Part shown: piece by piece, positions 27,001-33,633 of the stretch | Position numbering within the stretch: the first letter of the stretch is position 1 | Layout: each line of letters begins with the position of its first letter | NCBI RefSeq assembly: GCF_002887815.1 | Contig: NZ_PDHO01000016.1 | Location: 1 to 64,000, forward strand | DNA length: 64,000 nucleotides | Direction of reading: 5' to 3' | Source: Mycobacterium sp. ENV421 | GTDB taxonomy: Bacteria > Actinomycetota > Actinomycetes > Mycobacteriales > Mycobacteriaceae | Notes under the pieces: model-generated | The model's input: only the letters and a program-made list of their open reading frames with translations | Told to the model about the DNA's origin: nothing | Databases searched by the model: none | Made by a program: the position numbers and the translations under genes

Positions 27001-27324
27001 AACTGGCTGGGGGAGGCTGACCGCCCGCTGTCCGCCGCCGACTACGACCGCGATCGGATGGCTGAGGCGATGCTGCATTCCGACTATCCCCTGCAGGCGT
27101 TGCTGTACAGCGTTGTGCTGCACCGGTTCCTGCGCTGGCGGCTGCCCGGGTACCAGCCGGACCAGCACCTGGGTGGGGTGCTGTATCTGTTCGTCCGCGG
27201 TATGTGCGGCCCGGACACGCCGACCGCCGGCGGTCACCCTGCCGGGGTGTTCAGCTGGCGGCCGCCCGCGGCGTTGGTGACGGCGGTGTCCGACCTGCTC
27301 GACGGACCGCGGGTGCCGGCGTGA
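24025..27324 (+). CDS. recB: Exodeoxyribonuclease V subunit beta, RecB helicase-nuclease
   Basis: 3'-5' SF1 helicase and nuclease, 1099 residues, with its ATG overlapping the recC stop. Walker A is EASAGTGKT (about 20-28), motif Ia ITFSRAATQELRERV, motif II VDEFQDTDP, motif III LIGDPKQAIYAFRGGD, and motif V/VI YVAMTRAQSQVV. The C-terminal nuclease domain has SVDVVL and VVDYKTNWLG (about 971-992), with the Asp and Lys of the RecB-family catalytic site. The overlap with recD is GTGA. All catalytic motifs are intact, so a functional complex is expected. Confidence 0.96.
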   Translation: MDQFDLLGPLPEHGSTTVLEASAGTGKTFTLAALVTRYVAEGRARLDQMLLITFSRAATQELRERVRRALQEALRAFDDPEFAQGNDVVAALTRGAPAELVERRHRLRDALAGFDAATIATTHQFCHLVLKSLGVAGDTDSHVTLAESLDELVAEIVDDLYLAHFGQEREPPPISRAEALKLGREVVANPGTELRPLNPPPGSQPAVRVGFANDVLTELDRRKRRRGILSYDDLLGRLADALESAESPAATRMHQRWSVVMVDEFQDTDPVQWQVIERAFGRQSTLILIGDPKQAIYAFRGGDIVTYLHAAKTAGQRRTLGMNWRSDSVLVDRLQNVLGGAELGDPDIKVLPVQAHHRGHRLAGAPHNDPFRLRVVSRDSFGQRGTRTIRMDALRPHIAADLAADIAALLASKATFDGSPLQANDIAVITESHADARACFDALVTAGVPAVYTGDTDVLRSQAADDWLSLLEAFDQLHRPGLVRAAATTMFFGKTAEDLASGGDTLTDRVADTLRQWADHAREAGVAAVFEAAQLAGMGRRVLSWAGGERNMTDLAHVTQLLHEVSHRDQLSLTALRDWLRTQREERSGAPERNRRLDSDAAAVQIMTVWVSKGLQFPIVYLPLAFNRYVRSEDLVRFHDQERRCLHVGGDQSAELATAQRLGRQESAGEETRLTYVAMTRAQSQVVTWWAPSWDEPNGGLSRLLRGRRPGQSTVPDRCDPERVDDADAMALLREWETAGGPVLEESVVAEPAELAVEQPREDLGVRHFHRGIDTTWRRTSYSGLIRAAETTGVGSEPEVIQLDDEVADIAVSAPPSGSDVPSPMADLPTGATFGSLVHAVLETADPFAGDLAAELQTQIERHSVWWPVDVAAAELATALVPMHDTPLGPLAGELTLRQIGMRDRLCEMDFEFPLSGGDRGTGRPETRLADVGRLLSAHLPADDPLAPYVERLSGGPLGAQSLRGYLSGSVDVVLRIPDGAGHRYLVVDYKTNWLGEADRPLSAADYDRDRMAEAMLHSDYPLQALLYSVVLHRFLRWRLPGYQPDQHLGGVLYLFVRGMCGPDTPTAGGHPAGVFSWRPPAALVTAVSDLLDGPRVPA

Positions 27325-29054
27325 CCGTCGAGGTGACCGACGCCGCAGACTGGCGGCGGTGCGCCGGTGCCACCGGATTGCTGCGGGTGTTCAACGAAGC
27401 CGGGGCCATCGAAGCAGCTGATGTCCTTGTCGCCCAACGGCTCACGGCACTGGGCAAGGAGCCCGACGAGCTGGTCGCGCTGGCGATCGCGTTCGTGGTG
27501 CGCGCGGTGCGCGGCGGATCAGTGTGCGTGGAACTCGCGGCGGTGGCGGAGCAGGTCGACATCGACGACGTGCCGTGGCCGGAGCCGGGGGAGTGGCTGG
27601 CGGCCGTCGCGGCCAGTCCACTGCTGCACTCCCCGGCGGTGTTGCACATCGACGAAGGCCTGCTCTACTTCGACCGGTACTGGCTGGAGGAACGCCAAGT
27701 CGCCACCGATGTACTGGCGCTGACCGCCGCCCGGCCGCAGCGCCGGTTGCCCGACATTGCACGGCTTTTCCCGGCGGGATACGACGAACAACGCCGGGTC
27801 GCGGAGGTCGCCCTGGCCCAGGGGCTCACGGTGCTGACCGGGGGGCCGGGCACCGGCAAGACCACCACCGTGGCGAGACTGCTGGCACTGCTGGCCGAGC
27901 AGGCGGAACTCGAAGGCACGCCGGGTCTGCGGATCGCGCTGGCTGCGCCGACCGGCAAGGCGGCCGCCCGGCTGCAGGAGGCGGTGCAGGCTGAGGTCGA
28001 CGAACTGACGCCCGCCGATCGCGATCGGCTGCACGGGCTGCGCGCCACCACGCTGCACCGGCTGCTGGGTCCGCTGCCCAGGACCTCGGCCCGGTTTCGG
28101 CACCACCGGGAGAATCGGCTGCCGCACGACGTGATCGTCGTCGACGAAACGTCGATGGTGTCGCTGACGATGATGGCCCGCCTGGTGGAAGCGGTCCGGC
28201 CGGACTCGCGGCTGCTGCTGGTGGGCGACCCCGACCAGCTGGCCTCGGTGGAAGCCGGTGCGGTACTGGCGGATTTGGTGGAGGGACTCAGTGCGCGCGG
28301 CGATACGCCGGTAACCAAGCTGATCACGTCGCACCGGTTCGGCGCATCGATCGGGGCGCTGGCGCTGGCGATCCGGGTCGGTGACGCCAACCGCGCGATC
28401 GACGTCCTGAATGCCGGTGGTGAACACATCGAATGGATCGACACCGAGGAGCCCACCACGGCGCTTCGTCAGGTGCTGGTTCCGCATGCGATCGGATTGC
28501 GCGAGGCCGCGGTGCTGGGCAACGGACCGGCCGCGCTGGCCGCTCTCGAGGAGCACCGGCTGCTGTGTGCGCACCGGCGCGGGCCGCACGGCGTGGCGTA
28601 TTGGAATCGTCAGGTCGAGCGGTGGCTGGTCGAGGAAACCGATGCCCCGCAATGGGCTTCGTGGTACGCCGGTCGCCCGGTGCTGGTGACCGCCAACGAC
28701 TACGGACTGCGGCTCTACAACGGTGACATCGGGGTCACCGTGCTGCGCGACGGTGTGCTGCGGGTGGCGATGGCGGGGGCCGACGGCACCGCCGAGTTCG
28801 CCACCAGCCGGCTTGCCGATATCGAGACCATGCATGGGATGACGATCCACAAGAGCCAGGGCAGTCAGGTCGAGGAGGTGACGGTGCTGCTGCCGCCGAC
28901 GGATTCGCGGTTGCTCAGCCGGGAGTTGTTGTACACCGCGGTGACTCGCGCCAAGACCAAGGTGCGGGTGGTCGGCTCGGCCGAGCAGCTGCGTGCCGCC
29001 GTGGGGCGACGGGCGGCGCGGGCCAGCGGGCTCAGCCGCCGCCTCACCCAGTGA
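27321..29054 (+). CDS. recD: Exodeoxyribonuclease V subunit alpha, RecD helicase
   Basis: 5'-3' SF1B helicase subunit, 577 residues from the GTG at 27321 that overlaps the recB stop. An N-terminal RecB-contact domain (about 1-150) precedes Walker A TGGPGTGKTTTVARL (about 170-185), motif II VDETSMVSL, motif III VGDPDQLASVEAGAV and the C-terminal TIHKSQGSQVEEV plus YTAVTRAKTKV. Last gene of the recC-recB-recD operon, the same order as in M. tuberculosis. The following sigma-factor gene is convergent, 15 bp away. Confidence 0.95.
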   Translation: MTVEVTDAADWRRCAGATGLLRVFNEAGAIEAADVLVAQRLTALGKEPDELVALAIAFVVRAVRGGSVCVELAAVAEQVDIDDVPWPEPGEWLAAVAASPLLHSPAVLHIDEGLLYFDRYWLEERQVATDVLALTAARPQRRLPDIARLFPAGYDEQRRVAEVALAQGLTVLTGGPGTGKTTTVARLLALLAEQAELEGTPGLRIALAAPTGKAAARLQEAVQAEVDELTPADRDRLHGLRATTLHRLLGPLPRTSARFRHHRENRLPHDVIVVDETSMVSLTMMARLVEAVRPDSRLLLVGDPDQLASVEAGAVLADLVEGLSARGDTPVTKLITSHRFGASIGALALAIRVGDANRAIDVLNAGGEHIEWIDTEEPTTALRQVLVPHAIGLREAAVLGNGPAALAALEEHRLLCAHRRGPHGVAYWNRQVERWLVEETDAPQWASWYAGRPVLVTANDYGLRLYNGDIGVTVLRDGVLRVAMAGADGTAEFATSRLADIETMHGMTIHKSQGSQVEEVTVLLPPTDSRLLSRELLYTAVTRAKTKVRVVGSAEQLRAAVGRRAARASGLSRRLTQ

Positions 29055-29069
29055 CGCTCGGCGGCGGAG

Positions 29070-29921
29070 TCAGCGCGCTGACGGGTCGGCGGTCGCCTCG
29101 ATCGTGGCGACCAGGCCGTCGCGGATGGTGAGCACGACGACGGCGAACAGCCGCCGGTGGCTGAACGCCAGCACGACGGGCCGCTCGACCGGGCCGCTGA
29201 CGAGCGTCGCGCCGGTGAGGTAGCGCAGCAGGTTCTGCCCGACCGCGTGCCTGCCGTGGTTCACCTGCGGAGGTGGCGCCGGATCGGCCAGGACGGTGCC
29301 GGAGCCCCACACGTCGGGTGCCAGAACCTCGGTCAACGCCGCGAGGTCGCCGTCGGCGCACGCGGCGATGAACCGCTCGGTGACCAGATGGTGTTCGGTG
29401 TCGTCGACCGCGGCGGTGACCGGTGCGGCGGCGTGGATCTTGCTGCGGGCGCGGCGGGCGAGTTGACGGCACGTCGCGGCGGGACGCCCGACGGTCTCGG
29501 CGATGTCCTCGAACGGCACCCGGAAGACGTCGTGCAGGACGAACGCCACCCGCTCGGCGGGACTGAGCCGGGCCAGCACCTCGAACAGCGCGTCGTGCAC
29601 CTCGTCGTCCAAGGTGACCCGGTCACCTGGATCAGGCATCGCGCTGTGGTGCAGCGGCGTCCAGAGTTCCATCCGCTCGGGTTCGGCGGTGGTCACCCGT
29701 CGGTGCCGGGCCGACCGTACGTGGTCGAGGCAGAGTCTGCTGCTGACCACGGTAAGCCAGCCGCGCGGGTCATCGATGTCGTCCAGATCGGTCTGGGACA
29801 GCCGCAGGAATGCCTCCTGCACAATGTCTTCCGCGTCGCCGACGTCGCCGACCATCTGGTAGGCCAGGTTGATCAGGTACGGGCGGTGGGCCTTCAGCAG
29901 GGCGGGAAGGGTGTCGCTCAT
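29070..29921 (-). CDS. sigJ: ECF sigma factor, SigJ/ECF41-like with SnoaL-type C-terminal domain
   Basis: Extracytoplasmic-function sigma factor of 283 residues. Region 2 includes NLAYQMVGDVGDAEDIVQEAF and DPRGWLTVVSSRLCLDHV; region 4 is LSPAERVAFVLHDVFRVPF and EDIAETVGRPAATCRQLARR. The C-terminal third is a SnoaL/NTF2-like domain (FIAACADGDLAAL), which in ECF41 factors regulates activity without a classical anti-sigma. The DGGGK-type motif usual in ECF41 is replaced here by DVWGSG, so that regulation may differ. Start at 29921 is chosen over 30014 because MSDTLPALLKAHRPYLINLAY fits the family. Divergent from an F420 nitroreductase-like gene, 74 bp between. Confidence 0.85.
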   Translation of the reverse strand: MSDTLPALLKAHRPYLINLAYQMVGDVGDAEDIVQEAFLRLSQTDLDDIDDPRGWLTVVSSRLCLDHVRSARHRRVTTAEPERMELWTPLHHSAMPDPGDRVTLDDEVHDALFEVLARLSPAERVAFVLHDVFRVPFEDIAETVGRPAATCRQLARRARSKIHAAAPVTAAVDDTEHHLVTERFIAACADGDLAALTEVLAPDVWGSGTVLADPAPPPQVNHGRHAVGQNLLRYLTGATLVSGPVERPVVLAFSHRRLFAVVVLTIRDGLVATIEATADPSAR

Positions 29922-29995
29922 GTCATAGACGACGAATCGGCATGCCCAAAAGTTACCGCTGTCACCTTCCGGTGCGCCATCTCGTCGTTGTTGGT

Positions 29996-30442
29996 ATGAA
30001 CAATCCACAACCACCGCGCTGGCTCAAGCCGATGAACCGCGTCATGATGGCCGTGCAGAAAATCGGGCTGCACACCGGGCCCGCCTACGTACTGACCGTC
30101 CCCGGTCGGAAATCGGGAAAGCCGCGCAGCACCCCGATGACACCGTTCGAATACGACGGCGGTCTGTACACCGTCGCCGGATATCCCGGGGCGGACTGGG
30201 CGCGCAACGCGAAGGCGGCCGGCGCCGGGACGCTGAGCCGCGGGCGGCGTTCCCGCCAGGTCACGATCGTCGAACTCGGCGCCGAGGAAGCCAAACCGGT
30301 GCTGCGGGCGTTCCCCGAACAGGTGCCGGTCGGAGTGATGTTCGCCAAACGCTCCGGCCTGGTGCGTGACGGCACGCCCGACGAATTCGAGGCGTTGGCA
30401 GGCACACTCGCGGTATTCCGCTTCGATCCGCTAACGCACTAG
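29996..30442 (+). CDS. Deazaflavin (F420)-dependent nitroreductase-family protein
   Basis: Small split-barrel protein of 148 residues of the Ddn family. Typical features are an amphipathic N-terminus (PPRWLKPMNRVMMAVQK), the conserved TVPGRKSGKPRSTPM and the AGYPGADWARNAKAAG block. The family uses reduced F420, abundant in mycobacteria, to reduce quinones or nitro compounds. The ATG at 29996 fits better than the one at 29942, which adds a Cys/His-rich stretch. Divergent from sigJ and possibly its target. The last 12 bp overlap the convergent ABC permease gene. Confidence 0.85.
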   Translation: MNNPQPPRWLKPMNRVMMAVQKIGLHTGPAYVLTVPGRKSGKPRSTPMTPFEYDGGLYTVAGYPGADWARNAKAAGAGTLSRGRRSRQVTIVELGAEEAKPVLRAFPEQVPVGVMFAKRSGLVRDGTPDEFEALAGTLAVFRFDPLTH

Positions 30443-31255
30443 CCTGCGCAGCAGCGCCGACGCCGCCGCGATACCGAGCACCGCCGCCAGCGCGAGCACG
30501 CCGAGGTCGAGCCACGGATGCGCCGACGGAATGCCCACCAGCAGCAGCCGAAGTGAATCCACTTCGTAGGACAGCGGATTGATTCGCGACAACCAGCGCA
30601 GCCACTCCGGCATCACCGCCACCGGGTACAGCGCGTTCGAGGCGAAGAACAACGGCATAGTGATCGCCTGCCCGATGCCCATCAGCCGGTCCCGGTTGCG
30701 TACCAGCCCGGCCAATGTCATTGACAGGCAGGCGAAGAACGCCGACCCGAGCATCACCACACCCATCGCCGCCACGATCCGCAACGGGTTGTGCGTCATC
30801 CCGATGCCCATCAGGTAGGCCAACACCAGGACCCCGATCACCTGCGCGACCGACCGCACACCCGCGGCGAACGCCTTGCCCGTCACCAACGCCGACGCCG
30901 GCGCCGGGGTCACCATCAGCTTGGCCAGGATCCCGGCATCGCGATCCCAGATGATCTGGATGCCGTAGAAAATCGAGATGAACAGCGCCGACTGGGCGAT
31001 GATCCCGGGCGCCAGGAATTCCAGATACGGCACCGAGCCGGTGTCGATGACGTGTAGCCGGTTGAACGTCGTGCCGAAGATCAACAGCCACAACGCCGGC
31101 TGCACCGTGCGGGTCAGCAGCTCGGTGCGGTCGTGGCGCAGTTTCTGCAACTCGACCCAGGCGAACGTCTGCATCCGGGCGGCCATGCTGGGCACCCGTC
31201 GCCAGCCGCGGGGTGCCCGAAGCAGCCGGGTGCCTGCCGTGGAATCAACCGGCAT
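30431..31255 (-). CDS. ABC-2 type transporter permease (DrrB-like)
   Basis: Export permease of 274 residues from the ATG at 31255 (MPVDSTAGTRLLRAPRGW). Six helices are visible, with the family block YLEFLAPGIIAQSALFISIF, then GLVRNRDRLMGIGQ and the C-terminal INPLSYEVDSLRLLLVG. DrrB-type partners export drugs, lipids or polyketides. The start overlaps the ATPase gene by 11 bp, and both follow the marR gene, so the three form an operon (32497 down to 30431). A longer start at 31348 lies inside the ATPase gene and is unlikely. Confidence 0.9.
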   Translation of the reverse strand: MPVDSTAGTRLLRAPRGWRRVPSMAARMQTFAWVELQKLRHDRTELLTRTVQPALWLLIFGTTFNRLHVIDTGSVPYLEFLAPGIIAQSALFISIFYGIQIIWDRDAGILAKLMVTPAPASALVTGKAFAAGVRSVAQVIGVLVLAYLMGIGMTHNPLRIVAAMGVVMLGSAFFACLSMTLAGLVRNRDRLMGIGQAITMPLFFASNALYPVAVMPEWLRWLSRINPLSYEVDSLRLLLVGIPSAHPWLDLGVLALAAVLGIAAASALLRRLVR

Positions 31256-32054
31256 TGCGCGCCGCCTTCCGTCCGGCCCGGATCCCGCCGAGGCCGTTGT
31301 GCTCCACGGTGTCGTCGAGCCCCGATCCGGCGTAATGGCGGAACACATCCTCCAGGGATGCCTGGGGGCCGACTTTCGTCTTGAGTTCGGCCGGCGTGCC
31401 CACCGCCCGCAGCCGTCCGTGGTGCATCAGTGCCACCCGGTCGCAGAGCACGTCGGCTTCTTCCATGTAGTGGGTGGTCAGCAGGACGGTCATGCCGAAC
31501 TCCTGTTGCATGCTGTGCACCTGGTCCCAAACACTGTCGCGGGCAATGGGATCCAGGCCCACGGTGGGTTCGTCGAGGATCAGTAGCGACGGCTGGTTAA
31601 CCAGGGCCTGGGCCAGCTCGAGCCTGCGGACCATGCCCCCGGAGTAGGTGTTGGCCAGCCGGTCGGCGACGTCGACCAGTTGCATCGCCGCCAGTGCCTC
31701 GTCGACCCGTCGCTTGCGCACCGCGCGCGGAACGTCGTAGAGCCGGGCGAACCATTCCACGTTCTGCCTGCCGGTCAGTGCGGGTTCGATCGAAAGTTGT
31801 TGGGGCACATAGCCGAGGTTGTATCGGATGTCCATGGTGTCGCGTCGCGAGTCGAGTCCGAAGATGTGGACCTGACCGTGCTGAACCGGAGTCAGTGTGG
31901 TCAGAACGCGAACGACGGTGGTCTTGCCTGCTCCGTTGGGGCCCAGTAGGCCGACCGTTTCGCCGGGTTGTACCTGCAACGTCAGATCGTCGACGGCGGT
32001 GAAGTCGCCGTAGCGGTGGGTCAGGTGCCGGCAGTCGATCGCGGGTGCGGTCAT
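31245..32054 (-). CDS. ABC transporter ATP-binding protein (DrrA-like)
   Basis: Exporter ATPase of 269 residues. Walker A GPNGAGKTT, the DrrA-type LTTLTPVQHGQVHIFGLD, signature YSGGMVRRLELAQAL, Walker B LLILDEPTVGLDP and H-loop TTHYMEEAD are all intact. The C-terminal LEDVFRHYAGSGLDD is the regulatory tail seen in DrrA. It starts by a 4-bp overlap with the marR stop and powers the 30431-31255 permease. A role in drug or lipid efflux under MarR control is inferred. Confidence 0.93.
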   Translation of the reverse strand: MTAPAIDCRHLTHRYGDFTAVDDLTLQVQPGETVGLLGPNGAGKTTVVRVLTTLTPVQHGQVHIFGLDSRRDTMDIRYNLGYVPQQLSIEPALTGRQNVEWFARLYDVPRAVRKRRVDEALAAMQLVDVADRLANTYSGGMVRRLELAQALVNQPSLLILDEPTVGLDPIARDSVWDQVHSMQQEFGMTVLLTTHYMEEADVLCDRVALMHHGRLRAVGTPAELKTKVGPQASLEDVFRHYAGSGLDDTVEHNGLGGIRAGRKAARNAG

Positions 32055-32497
32055 GGTCGCTTCTCCTGGAGGGTGGCGGTCAGGGCGGCGAGCACTCGCA
32101 TGCCCTCGGCGAGGGCTCGGGCGTCGTCGTCGTCGAGCTCATCGAGGGCGTCGGCCAGGGCCGCTCTTCGTGCGGCCCGCGAGGCGTCGGCGAGCTTCTG
32201 CGCCGGTGGGGTGAGGGTCAGGCGGCCGACGCGGCGGTCGTCGGGGTCGGGGGTGCGCGTCAGCAGTCCGTCGGATGACAGCTTCGACACCAGCGTGGAC
32301 GCGGTGTTGGCGGCCAGCCCGAGCTCGGTGGCGGCCGCGCTGACCGAGATCCCCGGCTGGCGTCCGACCAGCCGGAGCAGCTCGGCCTGCGATTCGGTCA
32401 GTCCGGCGAAGGAGGCACCGGCGGTTCGGCGGACCGTGCGCCGGAACCGGCCGACGGTGCCGAACAGCTCGGCGACGAGATCGGTGCGGAGGGTCAC
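32051..32497 (-). CDS. MarR family transcriptional regulator
   Basis: Winged-helix regulator of 148 residues. The MarR core is ESQAELLRLVGRQPGISVSAAATELGLAANTASTLV, followed by the wing DGLLTRTPDPDDRRVGRL and a C-terminal dimerisation helix. It heads the operon with the DrrAB-like exporter. A 25-bp imperfect palindrome (32505-32529) lies just upstream of its start. MarR proteins usually bind such sites and let go when a phenolic or drug ligand is bound, so autoregulation of the pump operon is likely (inference). Confidence 0.92.
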   Translation of the reverse strand: MTLRTDLVAELFGTVGRFRRTVRRTAGASFAGLTESQAELLRLVGRQPGISVSAAATELGLAANTASTLVSKLSSDGLLTRTPDPDDRRVGRLTLTPPAQKLADASRAARRAALADALDELDDDDARALAEGMRVLAALTATLQEKRP

Positions 32498-32504
32498 CCC
32501 ACCA

Positions 32505-32529
32505 ACTTAACTCTGTTTCAGAGCTAAGT
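32505..32529. promoter_or_regulatory. Imperfect palindrome, probable MarR operator
   Basis: Arms ACTTAACTCTG (32505-32515) and CAGAGCTAAGT (32519-32529) around TTT match at 10 of 11 positions. The site ends 8 bp before the marR start and overlaps the stop of the upstream phosphoesterase gene. Size and symmetry fit a MarR dimer site. Confidence 0.65.
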
Positions 32530-33024
32530 CTTCTCGATCCGGTGTTGTTGCACGTCGGCCAACACTCCCGACCGAGTCACCATCGTCATGTACGTGCAGA
32601 ACGGCTGGCGACGGCGATCGGTCGGCGAGCCGGGGTTCAGCAGCCGCAGTCCGGTCTTGGTGGTGGTGTCCCACGGGATGTGGCTGTGGCCGAACACCAG
32701 CACATCGCTGTGCGGATACTGTTGCGCCATCCTGGCTTCCCGACCCGACGCCGCCCCGGTTTCGTGCACGACGGTGAAGCGCAGACCATCCAACGTCACG
32801 TCGTTGCGTTCAGGTAGCCGCGACCGCAACTCTGCCCCGTCGTTGTTGCCCCAGCAGGCGATCAGACGGCGAGAGCGCGCCGACAACTCGTCGAGCAAGC
32901 CCACCTCGACCCAGTCACCGGCGTGGATGACGACGTCGCACTGCTCGACCTCGTGCCACACCTGTGCGGGCAGATCGCGGGCGCGCTTGGGAATGTGAGT
33001 GTCGGCCAACAGCAGCAGACGCAT
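32524..33024 (-). CDS. YfcE/MJ0936-type metallophosphoesterase
   Basis: Calcineurin-like phosphodiesterase of 166 residues. Metal-ligand motifs occur in order: LLADTHIP, IHAGDWVE, CWGNNDG, FTVVHETG and VFGHSHIP. It is the compact single-domain type (YfcE, MJ0936) that hydrolyses model phosphodiesters; the natural substrate is unknown. It lies 26 bp upstream of marR on the same strand, and the candidate MarR operator overlaps its stop codon, so it is probably transcribed separately from the pump operon. Confidence 0.9.
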   Translation of the reverse strand: MRLLLLADTHIPKRARDLPAQVWHEVEQCDVVIHAGDWVEVGLLDELSARSRRLIACWGNNDGAELRSRLPERNDVTLDGLRFTVVHETGAASGREARMAQQYPHSDVLVFGHSHIPWDTTTKTGLRLLNPGSPTDRRRQPFCTYMTMVTRSGVLADVQQHRIEKT

Positions 33025-33045
33025 AGATCGATCCTTGCACGAACC

Positions 33046-33213
33046 TCAGCCCTCGCTGCGCGCCTCCGCTCCGGTCTCGCCGGCGTCGAACGTGTCGTCG
33101 GGACCGGTCTCGCCGACGTAGCTGCCGTCGTCGCCGTCCTTGCCGGCCCGCGACGAGGCCACCTTCGGGTCCTCGTGGACGTCCTCTTCGCTCTTGTCAG
33201 TAGGTTGCGTCAT
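33046..33213 (-). CDS. Small acidic hypothetical protein (55 aa)
   Basis: Too short for most gene callers. Read on the minus strand, the frame opens with ATG at 33213 and gives MTQPTDKSEEDVHEDPK, then SYVGETGPDDTFDAGETG and stops at 33046. It is strongly acidic, rich in Gly, Asp and Glu, and probably disordered. Small proteins of this style occur in other mycobacteria, but no function is known to me. Support comes from a clean start and stop, an isolated position and codon use with G/C at third positions. Its promoter region carries two AGCGCT-centred palindromes. Confidence 0.6.
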   Translation of the reverse strand: MTQPTDKSEEDVHEDPKVASSRAGKDGDDGSYVGETGPDDTFDAGETGAEARSEG

Positions 33214-33233
33214 CAGGCCGGGTTACCCCATTG

Positions 33234-33285
33234 ATTGAGCGCTTACGCCGCATATTTCACCTGGATGCCGAACGTGAGCGCTCAC
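33234..33285. promoter_or_regulatory. Pair of AGCGCT-centred palindromes
   Basis: A perfect 12-bp palindrome, GTGAGCGCTCAC, lies at 33274-33285, and a weaker relative, TGAGCGCTTA, at 33236-33245. Their centres are 39 bp apart in the divergent region between the small acidic gene and the small membrane-protein gene. TetR-family proteins often use TGAGCGCTCA-like sites; no regulator can be named. Confidence 0.45.
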
Positions 33286-33309
33286 TCAACGCTCTACGCT
33301 GGGATGACT

Positions 33310-33609
33310 ATGGACAGCGACGACGTCGAGAAGAGCTGGCACGACCCGGCAACCTTCCGCGCTGCGGTGATCTACGTCGTATCCGTCGTCGCGGTCGCTG
33401 CCGTGGCGTTCGCGGCGACCGTGCTCTGGCACTCGCTGATCGCGGGCGTGCTGGTTCCGGTGATCCTGTTCACCGGTGGTGTCGGTGCGTTCATCAAGAC
33501 CTATCGGGTGTGGCGAACCGAGGGCACCTGGCCGATCTGGCAGGGCGCGGGCTGGATCCTGCTGGCGCTGTTCCTGTTCTGCCTGGGTGTCCCCGTCGGG
33601 GTGTGGTGA
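33310..33609 (+). CDS. Small integral membrane protein
   Basis: Protein of 99 residues from the ATG at 33310 (MDSDDVEKSWHDPATFRAA), with GGGA 5 nt upstream; an in-frame ATG lies 6 nt earlier at 33304. Three hydrophobic stretches are visible: VIYVVSVVAVAAVAFAATV, SLIAGVLVPVILFTGGVG and WILLALFLFCLGVPVGV. No domain is recognised. The N-terminus carries a mixed acidic and basic patch that probably stays in the cytosol. It is followed 24 bp later by the CoA transferase gene and may be co-transcribed with it. Confidence 0.75.
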   Translation: MDSDDVEKSWHDPATFRAAVIYVVSVVAVAAVAFAATVLWHSLIAGVLVPVILFTGGVGAFIKTYRVWRTEGTWPIWQGAGWILLALFLFCLGVPVGVW

Positions 33610-33633
33610 GCGGGCCACCGCCATACTCGTCAG

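Noticed and set aside
29922..29995. SigJ-dependent promoter between sigJ and the nitroreductase gene
   Set aside because: TGACA-like and CGTC-like elements are present but with the wrong spacing for a typical ECF41 promoter.
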